Shown here: piece after piece, positions 1 through 6,178 of the stretch
Position numbering within the stretch: the stretch's first letter is position 1
Layout: every line of letters starts with the position of its first letter
Assembly: GCA_016937135.1 (NCBI GenBank)
Contig: JAFGWO010000173.1
Coordinates: 1-7,283, forward strand
DNA from: Pseudomonadota bacterium
Lineage (GTDB): Bacteria; BMS3Abin14
Direction: 5' to 3'
Length of the DNA: 7,283 bases
Position numbers and translations under genes: made by a program
The notes under the pieces: model-generated
The model's database searches: none
The model's input: only the letters and a program-made list of their open reading frames with translations
Told to the model about the DNA's origin: nothing

Positions 1-2273
1 AAACCCTTCATGAGATCCCGGATCCTCCGGTCCTGCTCCTGCAAAGTTTCCAGGATCTTCCGGATCCGGGCCGGAAGTTCATGGACCGAGACCTTGACCG
101 AGGAGGCGATCTCGGACAGAAAAGCCTCGTCCTCCCTGATGAGTTCCAGGACTTTTGTCCCCGTTACCCCCTCAATGCGCCTGACGCCGGCCGCCACACC
201 TCCCTCATGGGTCACCTTGAAAAGGCCGATATCCCCCGTCCTGCGGACATGGGTTCCTCCGCAAAGCTCCAGGCTCACGTCAGGGATGGAAATCACGCGG
301 ACGACATCCCCGTATTTTTCATCGAAAAGGGCCATAGCCCCCTTTTTAATGGCCTCATCGGGACTCATCAGGCTGGTGTTGACCTCCAGGTTCTCGAGGG
401 TGTGGCGGTTCACGATATCCTCGATCCTTTTGATCTGTTCCGGGGAGACGGCCTCGAAATGGTTGAAATCGAAGCGGAACCTCTCAGGCTCCACAAGGGA
501 GCCCGCCTGCGAGACGTGCTCTCCCAGGACCTCCCGCAGAGCCGCGTGAAGCAGGTGGGTCGTCGTGTGGTTCCTTCTCACGGCCGCGCGCGCCAGGGAA
601 TCCACGCGGGCGGTGCACACATCCCCAACCCGAACAAGGCCTGTGACCATCCGGCACCGATGGACGGTGAACTCCGGGAGCGGCTTAATGGTATCTAAAA
701 CCTGCAGGGAAAAACAATCCCCTAACAGTTCCCCCTTGTCCCCCACCTGGCCGCCGCTCTCCCCGTAGAAAGGGGTCCGGTCGAGGATGACATCCACGTC
801 TCCTTCCCCTTCCCGGCTTTCCACCCGATCCCCGTCCACAATCAGCCCGGCAACACGGGCGCCGGCGGTTTCTTCTTCATCATAACCCGTAAAGATTACC
901 GGCCCGATATGATTCGAAAGATCCCTATACACGGCAGGCACATCCTTGGCTCCCGAACCGGTCCACGCCGCGCGCGCCCTGTCTTTCTGGTCTTTCATCT
1001 CCCGATTGAACCCTTCGAGGTCGATTTTAAGACCCTTCTCGCCAGCGATGTCCTCCGTCAGATCCAGAGGAAAGCCATAGGTGTCGTAAAGGCGGAAGGC
1101 CTCCTCCCCGGAAAGGACCCCGAGGCCTTTTCCCCCGGCTTCCTCCATGAGGTGCGACAGCCGGGCGAGGCCCTGATCCAGCGTCCGCAGAAACCGATCC
1201 TCCTCCAGATGCACGACTTTTTCCACTTTTTTCATATTCTTGCGAAGTTCGGGGAAGGCGTCTCCCAGAACATCGCCGACCAGAGGGCAGATCCTGTGCA
1301 GGAAGGGCCCGTCCATTCCGAGTAGCTTCCCGTGGCGGGCGGCCCTTCTCATGATCCTTCTTAAAACATAACCGCGCCCCTCATTGGAGGGCAGAACGCC
1401 GTCGGATACGAGAAAGGCCACCGCCCGGACGTGGTCGGCGATCACGCGAAGGCTGACGTCGTCTTTTTCGGAACCCCCATAAGGGACCCCCGACATCCTG
1501 GAGGCCTCCTGGACAAAGGGAAAGAGCAGATCGGTGTGGTAGTTGCTGTCCTGATTCTGGAGGACGCACGCGAGGCGCTCAAGACCCATCCCGGTGTCGA
1601 TGCTTGGCCGGGGAAGGGGTGTCAGGTTCCCCTCCGCGTCCCGGTCGTACTGCATGAAAACCAGGTTCCAGAGTTCCAGGAACCGGCCGCAGTCGCATGC
1701 AGGCCCGCAATCGGGGCCCTGGCATCCGGTGTCCGTACCCCTGTCGATGAGGATCTCGGAGCAGGGGCCGCACGGCCCCGTCTCCCCCATGGACCAGAAG
1801 TTATCTTTCTCATCCAGACGGAAGATCTTTTCCGGTCCCAGTCCGGCGACTTCCTGCCAGAGATCGAAGGCTTCGTCGTCCTCCCTGAAAACGGTGACCA
1901 CAAGGCTTTTCGGGTCCAGCCCGGCCGAAACCGTCAGGAATTCCCATCCGTACCGGATCGCCTCCCTCTTGAAATAATCACCGAAGGAGAAGTTTCCGAG
2001 CATCTCGAAAAAAGTGTGATGGCGCGGCGTGCGTCCCACGTTTTCGAGATCGTTATGCTTGCCGGAAACCCTCATGCACTTCTGAACCGAGGCGGCCCGG
2101 GTGTAGTCCCTTTTTTCCCTGCCAAGGAAAACATCCTTGAAAGGCACCATGCCCGCGTTGGTGAAAAAGAGTGTGGGATCGTTCCGGGGGATCAAGGGGG
2201 AGCTCGGCACCCGGCGGTGTCCCCTGTCTTCAAAATATTTAAGGAACATCTCCCGGATCTGGGACCCTTTCAA
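1..2273 (-). CDS. alaS: Alanine--tRNA ligase (AlaRS), C-terminus cut off by the window edge
   Basis: Charges tRNA-Ala with alanine in the cytoplasm and hydrolyses mischarged Ser/Gly-tRNA-Ala. The frame stays open from TTG at 2273 to the left edge, giving 757 codons of a protein usually about 870-880 residues long, so roughly the last 120 residues (most of the C-Ala domain) lie outside. Class II catalytic core: FFTNAGM near residue 36, RVSGKHNDLENVG near 70, HHTFFEMLGNFSFGDYF near 90, GPCGPCSEI, and GMGLERL at 228-234. The editing-domain zinc ligands are complete: H569xxxH573 (NHTTTHLLHAAL) and C671xxxH675 (ELCGGTHV). A cysteine-rich insert carries C184, C189, C193 and C195. The TTG start is chosen because MKGSQIREMFLKYF matches the family N-terminus and AGGAGG sits 7 nt upstream. 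It overlaps the recX TGA as TTGA, so it is probably translationally coupled and last in the recA transcript within view. Confidence 0.97.
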   Translation of the reverse strand, partial: MKGSQIREMFLKYFEDRGHRRVPSSPLIPRNDPTLFFTNAGMVPFKDVFLGREKRDYTRAASVQKCMRVSGKHNDLENVGRTPRHHTFFEMLGNFSFGDYFKREAIRYGWEFLTVSAGLDPKSLVVTVFREDDEAFDLWQEVAGLGPEKIFRLDEKDNFWSMGETGPCGPCSEILIDRGTDTGCQGPDCGPACDCGRFLELWNLVFMQYDRDAEGNLTPLPRPSIDTGMGLERLACVLQNQDSNYHTDLLFPFVQEASRMSGVPYGGSEKDDVSLRVIADHVRAVAFLVSDGVLPSNEGRGYVLRRIMRRAARHGKLLGMDGPFLHRICPLVGDVLGDAFPELRKNMKKVEKVVHLEEDRFLRTLDQGLARLSHLMEEAGGKGLGVLSGEEAFRLYDTYGFPLDLTEDIAGEKGLKIDLEGFNREMKDQKDRARAAWTGSGAKDVPAVYRDLSNHIGPVIFTGYDEEETAGARVAGLIVDGDRVESREGEGDVDVILDRTPFYGESGGQVGDKGELLGDCFSLQVLDTIKPLPEFTVHRCRMVTGLVRVGDVCTARVDSLARAAVRRNHTTTHLLHAALREVLGEHVSQAGSLVEPERFRFDFNHFEAVSPEQIKRIEDIVNRHTLENLEVNTSLMSPDEAIKKGAMALFDEKYGDVVRVISIPDVSLELCGGTHVRRTGDIGLFKVTHEGGVAAGVRRIEGVTGTKVLELIREDEAFLSEIASSVKVSVHELPARIRKILETLQEQDRRIRDLMKG

Positions 2274-2749
2274 TAGTCGTCCTCCTCAAAGGGGATTTCG
2301 GACATCACGGTCCGGATCACATCGCCAGAAAACCCCCGGGATCTCAAGTGCCGATGCATGGCGGCGACAGCCCGGATGCCCGATTCCCTGATGGTCTGCC
2401 TTTTCCTTTCAGCAGCGCAGCGGGCCAGCTCCATCTCCCGGGATCTGGGCAGGAACCTTTGGATCGCGGCCCTGGCCGTTTCCTCCTCGACCCCCCGGGC
2501 CTGAAGATCCTTCAAAAGCCGCATGGGCCCATGAAGCTTCAGCCGGGACCGGTCGGTGACCCATGCTTCCGCGAATTTCGCGTCGTCAAGGTACCCCAGT
2601 TCCCCAAGATACCCCAGGACATCCTCAATCGTCGCACGGGACCATCCGCGCCGCGAAAGCCCCCTTTCCATCTCGCGGGTGGTGTGCATCCTTCGGGCCA
2701 GCGCCTTTAAGGCCCATTGTTTCGCCGATCCGCCGGAGGCCCGGGTCAT
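2270..2749 (-). CDS. recX: RecX, regulator of RecA
   Basis: RecX proteins bind RecA filaments and usually limit their extension, tuning recombination and the SOS response. The 159-residue product has the expected size and the tandem three-helix-repeat look of the family: ALKALARRMHTTREMERGL (about 13-31), then the signature LGYLDDAKFAEAWVTDR (about 51-67) followed by HGPMRLLKDLQARGV (about 73-87), and a third, more diverged repeat to the acidic end EEDDY. The ATG overlaps the pilT stop as ATGA. No convincing Shine-Dalgarno sequence precedes it, so translation probably depends on ribosomes finishing pilT. RecX commonly follows recA directly; here pilT is inserted between them. The gene ends in a 4-bp overlap with alaS. 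The assignment rests on recognised motifs and on recA nearby. Confidence 0.93.
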   Translation of the reverse strand: MTRASGGSAKQWALKALARRMHTTREMERGLSRRGWSRATIEDVLGYLGELGYLDDAKFAEAWVTDRSRLKLHGPMRLLKDLQARGVEEETARAAIQRFLPRSREMELARCAAERKRQTIRESGIRAVAAMHRHLRSRGFSGDVIRTVMSEIPFEEDDY

Positions 2750-3954
2750 CGGAAGCGGTCGAGGCTAAGTTCGCCTTCCTTCCCGGCCTTTTCGGGACCG
2801 CCTTCCTTGCTCTTGGCCTCCTGATCCGTGCTCATCTTCTCGAACTCCACCCAGGCCTCGTCGGTGGCATCGATCCCCTTGACCTTGAGGGCAAAGTCAT
2901 CGGGCCGCGTGCTCTGCCGGAGGGCCTCCTCGTAGGTGATGAGCTTCTTGTTGAAAAGGACCATGAGGGCCTGATCGAAGGACTGCATGCCGTACTGGGT
3001 ATATCCGGCGCCGATGATATCGGTCAGTTCGTGGGTGCGGTCCTTGTCCACGATGCACTCCCGGACGCGGTTTGTGGCGACCAGGACCTCAACTGCCGGA
3101 ACGCGCCCCTTTCCGTCCGCCCGGGGAACGAGCCTCATGGAGATGATCCCCTGCAGGACCCCCGCCAGCTGCAGCCGTATCTGCTTCTGCTGATACGGAG
3201 GGAAAACGGAGATGATCCTGTTGACTGTCTCCATGGCATCGACGGTGTGAACGGTGCTCATGACAAGGTGCCCTGTTTCGGCGGCCACCAAAGCGGTTTC
3301 AATCGTCTCGAAATCCCGCATCTCACCCACCATGATCACATCCGGATCCTGTCTCAGGGCGCTTTTCAGGGCGGCGCCGAAGGACATGGTGTCGGATCCC
3401 ACCTCCCTCTGGTTGACGATGGACTTGACGTCCCTGTGGAGATATTCGATGGGGTCTTCTACCGTGAGAATGTGGGCCGTGCGGTTCTGGTTGATGTGGT
3501 GCACCATCGCGGCCAGGGTCGTGGACTTCCCGCTCCCGGTCGTCCCTGTCACAAGAAGGAGCCCCCTGGGCTTCAGGGCCAGGCTGGCCAGGACGGAAGG
3601 CAGCATAAGATCCCCGATCGTCAGGATCTTGACGGGGATCAGCCTGAAAACCATCCCGATCGTTCCTCTTTGCTGAAAGATGTTGACCCGGAACCTTCCA
3701 AGGCCGGGGACGCTGTAGGCAACGTCGATTTCGTTCTGGCGTTTGAACTTCTCCTTCTGTGGATCGGAAAGGACGGAGAAACCCATCTTGATGACGTCTT
3801 CCTGGGTGACCCTTCGGGTGTTGGGGAGAGGGTGCAGCTTCCCGTCCACGCGGAGGACAGGGGGGTTCCCAACCTTGATGTGAAGGTCGGAAGCATTGTA
3901 GGCGGCGGATGCCTTCAGAAGGTTATTGATGTCCAGGGCTTCCTGTTCGCTCAC
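2746..3954 (-). CDS. pilT: PilT-type type IV pilus retraction ATPase
   Basis: Hexameric cytoplasmic ATPase of the PilT/VirB11 secretion ATPase family, which depolymerises type IV pili to power twitching, adhesion and DNA uptake. The 402-residue protein shows an N-terminal domain with [19 protein letters not shown] (20-38), Walker [10 protein letters not shown] (137-145), Asp box VEDPIEY (165-171), Walker [13 protein letters not shown] (203-214) and His box [11 protein letters not shown] (227-237). The PilT/PilU-like tail follows, with [10 protein letters not shown] and [12 protein letters not shown] up to residue 361. The GEMRD form and lack of the long N-terminal region of extension ATPases favour PilT over PilB/GspE. 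PilU is not excluded, since the canonical AIRNLIRE motif is replaced by NRVRECIV (295-302). Residues 362-402 form a charged Lys/Glu/Gly-rich extension, longer than the common 340-370 residue proteins. GTG start overlaps the recA stop as GTGA, with AGGAG just 2 nt upstream. No other pilus genes are visible here. Confidence 0.94.
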   Translation of the reverse strand: MSEQEALDINNLLKASAAYNASDLHIKVGNPPVLRVDGKLHPLPNTRRVTQEDVIKMGFSVLSDPQKEKFKRQNEIDVAYSVPGLGRFRVNIFQQRGTIGMVFRLIPVKILTIGDLMLPSVLASLALKPRGLLLVTGTTGSGKSTTLAAMVHHINQNRTAHILTVEDPIEYLHRDVKSIVNQREVGSDTMSFGAALKSALRQDPDVIMVGEMRDFETIETALVAAETGHLVMSTVHTVDAMETVNRIISVFPPYQQKQIRLQLAGVLQGIISMRLVPRADGKGRVPAVEVLVATNRVRECIVDKDRTHELTDIIGAGYTQYGMQSFDQALMVLFNKKLITYEEALRQSTRPDDFALKVKGIDATDEAWVEFEKMSTDQEAKSKEGGPEKAGKEGELSLDRFR

Positions 3955-4982
3955 AGCTCCTCACCCCCTTCGCTGGCAGCCGGGACCACGATCCCGCTGT
4001 GTTCCCTGATTTTTTTCTCGATCTCGTCGGCCATGTCCGGATTGTTTCGGAGAAACTGCCTCGTATTTTCCCTTCCCTGCCCAATCCGCTCCTCACCGTA
4101 GGAATACCATGCCCCGCTCCGTACAATGAAGCCCGTCTCCTGCCCGAGGTCGATAAGGGCCCCCTCCCTCGAGACGCCTTCCCCATCGATCATATCGAAC
4201 TCGGCCTGGCGGAAGGGAGGGGCCAGCTTGTTCTTGACGACCTTTACGCGGACCCTGCTGCCCACATTCCGGTCGCCCTCCTTGAGGGCTCCGATGCGCC
4301 GGATATCCAGACGTACCGAGGAATAGAATTTCAGGGCATTGCCGCCTGTGGTGGTCTCGGGATTCCCGAACATCACCCCGATCTTCATGCGGATCTGGTT
4401 GATAAACACCAGGGCGGTCCGCGTCTTGCTCACCGCGCCGGTTAGTTTGCGGAGGGCCTGGGACATGAGCCTCGCCTGAAGGCCCATATGCGAATCCCCC
4501 ATTTCCCCCTCGATCTCGGCCCGGGGCACAAGAGCGGCAACGGAATCGATGACGATGATGTCCATGGCGCCGCTTCGAAGGAGCATTTCCACGATCTCGA
4601 GAGCCTGCTCCCCCGTGTCCGGTTGGGACACCAGGAGATCGTCCGTCCGCACGCCGAGTTTTCGCGCATAGCCTATATCCAGAGCGTGTTCCGCATCCAC
4701 AAAGGCTGCGACCCCTCCGAGTTTCTGGGCCTCGGCAATGACGTGCAGCATCAGCGTGGTCTTGCCCGAGGATTCCGGGCCAAAGATCTCGGTGACCCTC
4801 CCCCGCGGCACCCCGCCAACCCCCAGGGCAAGATCCAGCGACAGCGCCCCGGTGCTGATAACCGGCACATCCGGAACGGCCTCATCGGATCCAAGGCGCA
4901 TGATGGATCCCTTGCCGAACTGTCTTTCAATCTGATTGACGGCAGCCTCAATAGCCTTTTCTTTATCGCTTTTCTGTGTCAT
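3951..4982 (-). CDS. recA: Recombinase RecA
   Basis: Forms ATP-dependent filaments on single-stranded DNA, catalyses strand exchange in homologous recombination and promotes LexA self-cleavage. At 343 residues it is full length. Visible features: N-terminal helix region with [14 protein letters not shown] (18-31), Walker A GPESSGKT (68-75), DAEHALD with the likely catalytic glutamate E98, Walker B region [19 protein letters not shown] (142-160), then loop L2 with [20 protein letters not shown] (195-214) and [11 protein letters not shown]. The C-terminal domain ends with a short acidic tail (EGGEEL), as usual. The ATG is preceded by GGGAGG 9 nt upstream and AAGGG closer in. It has its own predicted promoter about 50-80 bp upstream and is followed without a gap by pilT, recX and alaS. 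No frameshift or missing key residue is seen. Confidence 0.99.
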   Translation of the reverse strand: MTQKSDKEKAIEAAVNQIERQFGKGSIMRLGSDEAVPDVPVISTGALSLDLALGVGGVPRGRVTEIFGPESSGKTTLMLHVIAEAQKLGGVAAFVDAEHALDIGYARKLGVRTDDLLVSQPDTGEQALEIVEMLLRSGAMDIIVIDSVAALVPRAEIEGEMGDSHMGLQARLMSQALRKLTGAVSKTRTALVFINQIRMKIGVMFGNPETTTGGNALKFYSSVRLDIRRIGALKEGDRNVGSRVRVKVVKNKLAPPFRQAEFDMIDGEGVSREGALIDLGQETGFIVRSGAWYSYGEERIGQGRENTRQFLRNNPDMADEIEKKIREHSGIVVPAASEGGEEL

Positions 4983-5020
4983 GTCCCTTTTCCTCCCGGG
5001 GTCTCCGGGTCCAATGGCAT
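4979..5020 (-). CDS. Candidate 13-codon leader ORF ahead of recA
   Basis: An ATG at 5020 opens a 13-codon frame ([13 protein letters not shown]) whose TGA overlaps the recA ATG as ATGA, the same joint seen between the full genes here. It would begin about 7 nt after the predicted transcription start, and its only purine-rich upstream stretch (TTAAGG) touches the ATG, so initiation would be weak or leaderless-like. It may be a chance ORF; if translated it would couple or gate recA translation, because the recA ribosome-binding site lies inside it. Confidence 0.25.
   Translation of the reverse strand: MPLDPETPGGKGT
4992..4997 (-). promoter_or_regulatory. recA ribosome-binding site, partly within a small hairpin
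   Basis: GGGAGG lies 9 nt before the recA ATG. Its three G residues at 4995-4997 also belong to the right arm of a 5-bp CCCGG/CCGGG hairpin with a 5-nt loop (4995-5009). Pairing could lower access to the site, although AAGGG nearer the ATG stays free. Confidence 0.6.
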
Positions 5021-5033
5021 CCTTAACCGGCAG

Positions 5034-5062
5034 ATCATAGCAAATTCCGTTCCTGTTTTCTA
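5034..5062 (-). promoter_or_regulatory. Predicted sigma-70-type promoter for recA
   Basis: On the minus strand a -35 TAGAAA (5057-5062; 4 of 6 match to TTGACA) and a -10 TATGAT (5034-5039; 5 of 6 match to TATAAT) are separated by exactly 17 bp, and TG one base before the -10 makes it an extended -10. The predicted start near 5027 gives a leader of about 45 nt to the recA ATG. This is the only AT-rich patch in the gap, which supports it. Confidence 0.7.
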
Positions 5063-5068
5063 TAAAAC
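5055..5068. repeat. 14-bp inverted repeat over the recA -35, candidate operator
   Basis: GTTTT-ATAG-AAAAC is a perfect inverted repeat with 5-bp arms and a 4-bp centre, and its inner half contains the -35 hexamer. A repressor bound here would block RNA polymerase. It does not match the E. coli CTGT-N8-ACAG or the Bacillus-type GAAC-N4-GTTC LexA boxes, so a LexA role is only a guess. AT-rich symmetry could also be chance. Confidence 0.35.
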
Positions 5069-5103
5069 CCGGATGGGACCGCCGGGATTCCGGCCTCCGG
5101 TCC
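5064..5103 (-). terminator. Weak intrinsic terminator candidate after thpR, with overlapping hairpins
   Basis: Starting at the last base of thpR, the minus strand can form hairpin A: GGACC then GCCGG paired with CCGGC then GGTCC (5076-5103), a 10-bp stem with a 4-nt bulge and 4-nt loop. An alternative hairpin B pairs CCCGG with CCGGG around a 9-nt loop and is followed directly by TTTT. A and B share bases and cannot form together. The T-run is short, so partial termination and read-through into recA is likely. Confidence 0.4.
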
Positions 5104-5690
5104 TAACGGTCCGGCTTTGCGGGTTCGCTCCTTCTGCCCAGCGGAAATACCTTGATATCCTCGTACCTTGGGCCTCCGCCTTCAAGCCGGCTCCGGATGA
5201 GGGCCAGGGTGCGGACTTCCTGCCAGCCCCAGTCATCGTCTTTCATGGTCTGGATGACGGAGGACAGGCGCGAAAGATTGATGGGGCCCTTGACCCGTCC
5301 AAGGGTCACATGGGGAGAAAATCCCTTTCTTTCCCTTTCCCATCCGAGGTCCGTCACCGCTTTTTCCATCAAGGCCCACAGGCGGTTTAAGGTCCCGGAG
5401 GGCTCTTCCACCCCGGCCCATATAACCCTGGGCCTGGCTGGGCTCGGGAAGGCCCCCGTTCCAGCGACGGAAATGGGGAAAGGATGAAGCATCGAGGAAA
5501 CGCCGGATATTTTTTCAACCAGGCCCTTGACCCGGTCCGGGTCCGTTTCCCCCAGGAAGCGGATCGTCAGATGGATTCCCTCCGGCCCGACCCAGCGGAC
5601 GGCCGCCCGGGTTTCCCGGAGTCTGTCGATCCCCCCGGCCAGTGCCTGAAGGATGGCGTCCTCAATTTTAATCGCGAGAAAAAGCCTCAA
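5103..5690 (-). CDS. thpR: RNA 2',3'-cyclic phosphodiesterase ThpR (2H/LigT family)
   Basis: A 2H-superfamily enzyme that hydrolyses 2',3'-cyclic phosphate ends of RNA to 2'-phosphates; members were first described as 2'-5' RNA ligases (LigT). The 195-residue protein has both catalytic HxTx motifs, H40-L-T42-I in GIHLTIRFLGE and H127-V-T129-L in FSPHVTLGRVK. It also has the typical start MRLFLAI and the RPRVIWAGVE strand before the second motif. Length is normal for the family. Start is TTG at 5690, overlapping the pncC stop as TTGA. It is preferred because MRLFLAI begins the family fold and AAGGA lies just upstream, although spacing is tight. ThpR is commonly a neighbour of cinA and recA. 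It is the last gene of the upstream block, with a weak terminator and the recA promoter following. Confidence 0.95.
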   Translation of the reverse strand: MRLFLAIKIEDAILQALAGGIDRLRETRAAVRWVGPEGIHLTIRFLGETDPDRVKGLVEKISGVSSMLHPFPISVAGTGAFPSPARPRVIWAGVEEPSGTLNRLWALMEKAVTDLGWERERKGFSPHVTLGRVKGPINLSRLSSVIQTMKDDDWGWQEVRTLALIRSRLEGGGPRYEDIKVFPLGRRSEPAKPDR

Positions 5691-6178
5691 TTTTCCTTGA
5701 AATCCATTACCTCGAGGACAAGTTCAAGGGCAGCCTGAACCGATTGTTCCCGGACAGCGTCCCTGTCCCCCGCAAACCGGAATCCGCGGGTCATTTCACC
5801 TGTCGGGGAAACCGCGGCGAACCAGACTGTCCCCACAGGCTTTTGTTCCGTTCCGCCCCCGGGGCCCGCCACCCCCGTTACGGAGACCCCGCATGGGGCC
5901 CCGGTGATTGTGCTGACCCCCCTGGCCATGGCAAGGGCCGTCTCCTCGCTCACGGCCCCTTCCAACTCCAGGGTTTGGGCGGGCACGCCCAGAAGGCGTG
6001 ACTTCAAGGAATTGGAATATGCGATGACCCCGCCGACAAAGACCTCGGAACTCCCCGGAATCGCCGTAAGGCTCCCACCGAGGAGGCCTCCCGTGCAGGA
6101 TTCGGCCACTGCCAGGGACCAGCCGCGGCTCGAACATTGCCGGAGGACATCAGAGGCAATCTCCCGGATGCTTTTCAA
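5687..6178 (-). CDS. pncC: Nicotinamide-nucleotide amidase PncC (stand-alone CinA C-terminal domain)
   Basis: Deamidates nicotinamide mononucleotide to nicotinate mononucleotide in the pyridine-nucleotide cycle, recycling NMN released by NAD-dependent DNA ligase. Numbered from TTG at 6178, the 163-residue protein shows AESCTGG (25-31, with the family's conserved serine S27), GGVIAYSNSLK (49-59), SEETALAMA near 77-85, and VTGVAGPGGGT (100-110) followed by KPVGTVWFA. It lacks the N-terminal molybdopterin-binding-like domain of full CinA. An earlier in-frame GTG at 6208 would give 173 residues and a 34-bp overlap with pgpA. I prefer TTG at 6178 because it overlaps the pgpA stop as TTGA, has GGAGG 10 nt upstream and starts near the first conserved helix. 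Linked with thpR and recA downstream, as in many bacteria. Confidence 0.94.
   Translation of the reverse strand: MKSIREIASDVLRQCSSRGWSLAVAESCTGGLLGGSLTAIPGSSEVFVGGVIAYSNSLKSRLLGVPAQTLELEGAVSEETALAMARGVSTITGAPCGVSVTGVAGPGGGTEQKPVGTVWFAAVSPTGEMTRGFRFAGDRDAVREQSVQAALELVLEVMDFKEN

Larger units (their letters stand above)
4983..5102. other. Only intergenic gap: thpR-recA regulatory region
   Basis: This 120-bp gap is the only non-coding stretch in the window. From thpR towards recA it holds the hairpin pair and short T-run, the 14-bp inverted repeat with the -35, the extended -10, a leader of about 45 nt, the 13-codon ORF, and the recA ribosome-binding site with its hairpin. No tRNA, riboswitch class or recognised LexA box was seen. 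Confidence 0.8.

Noticed and set aside
1..2273. Possible frameshifted or broken alaS
   Set aside because: The frame is consistent at every point checked: the start, GMGLERL at 228-234, HTTTH at 569-573, CGGTH at 671-675, and the last 20 codons at the left edge. The gene simply runs off the window.
1431..2276. 281-codon plus-strand ORF opposite the alaS 5' half
   Set aside because: Antisense to the AlaRS catalytic core, which is intact on the minus strand; no motif of its own.
2746..3954. PilB/GspE-type extension or secretion ATPase
   Set aside because: The protein lacks their long N-terminal region and has the GEMRD Walker B and [11 protein letters not shown] tail of PilT/PilU proteins.
2563..4101. 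512-codon plus-strand ORF opposite recX, pilT and the recA 3' end
   Set aside because: It lies antisense to three well-recognised genes, and its product is rich in Gly, Pro, Asp and His without a recognisable domain. Long antisense frames are expected in GC-rich coding DNA.
4983..5102. LexA (SOS) box upstream of recA
   Set aside because: No CTGT-N8-ACAG or GAAC-N4-GTTC match was found; only the uncharacterised inverted repeat at 5055-5068 remains.
4488..5390. 300-codon plus-strand ORF opposite recA and thpR
   Set aside because: It spans the reverse of two conserved genes and the promoter gap; no family motif is visible, so it is a shadow frame.
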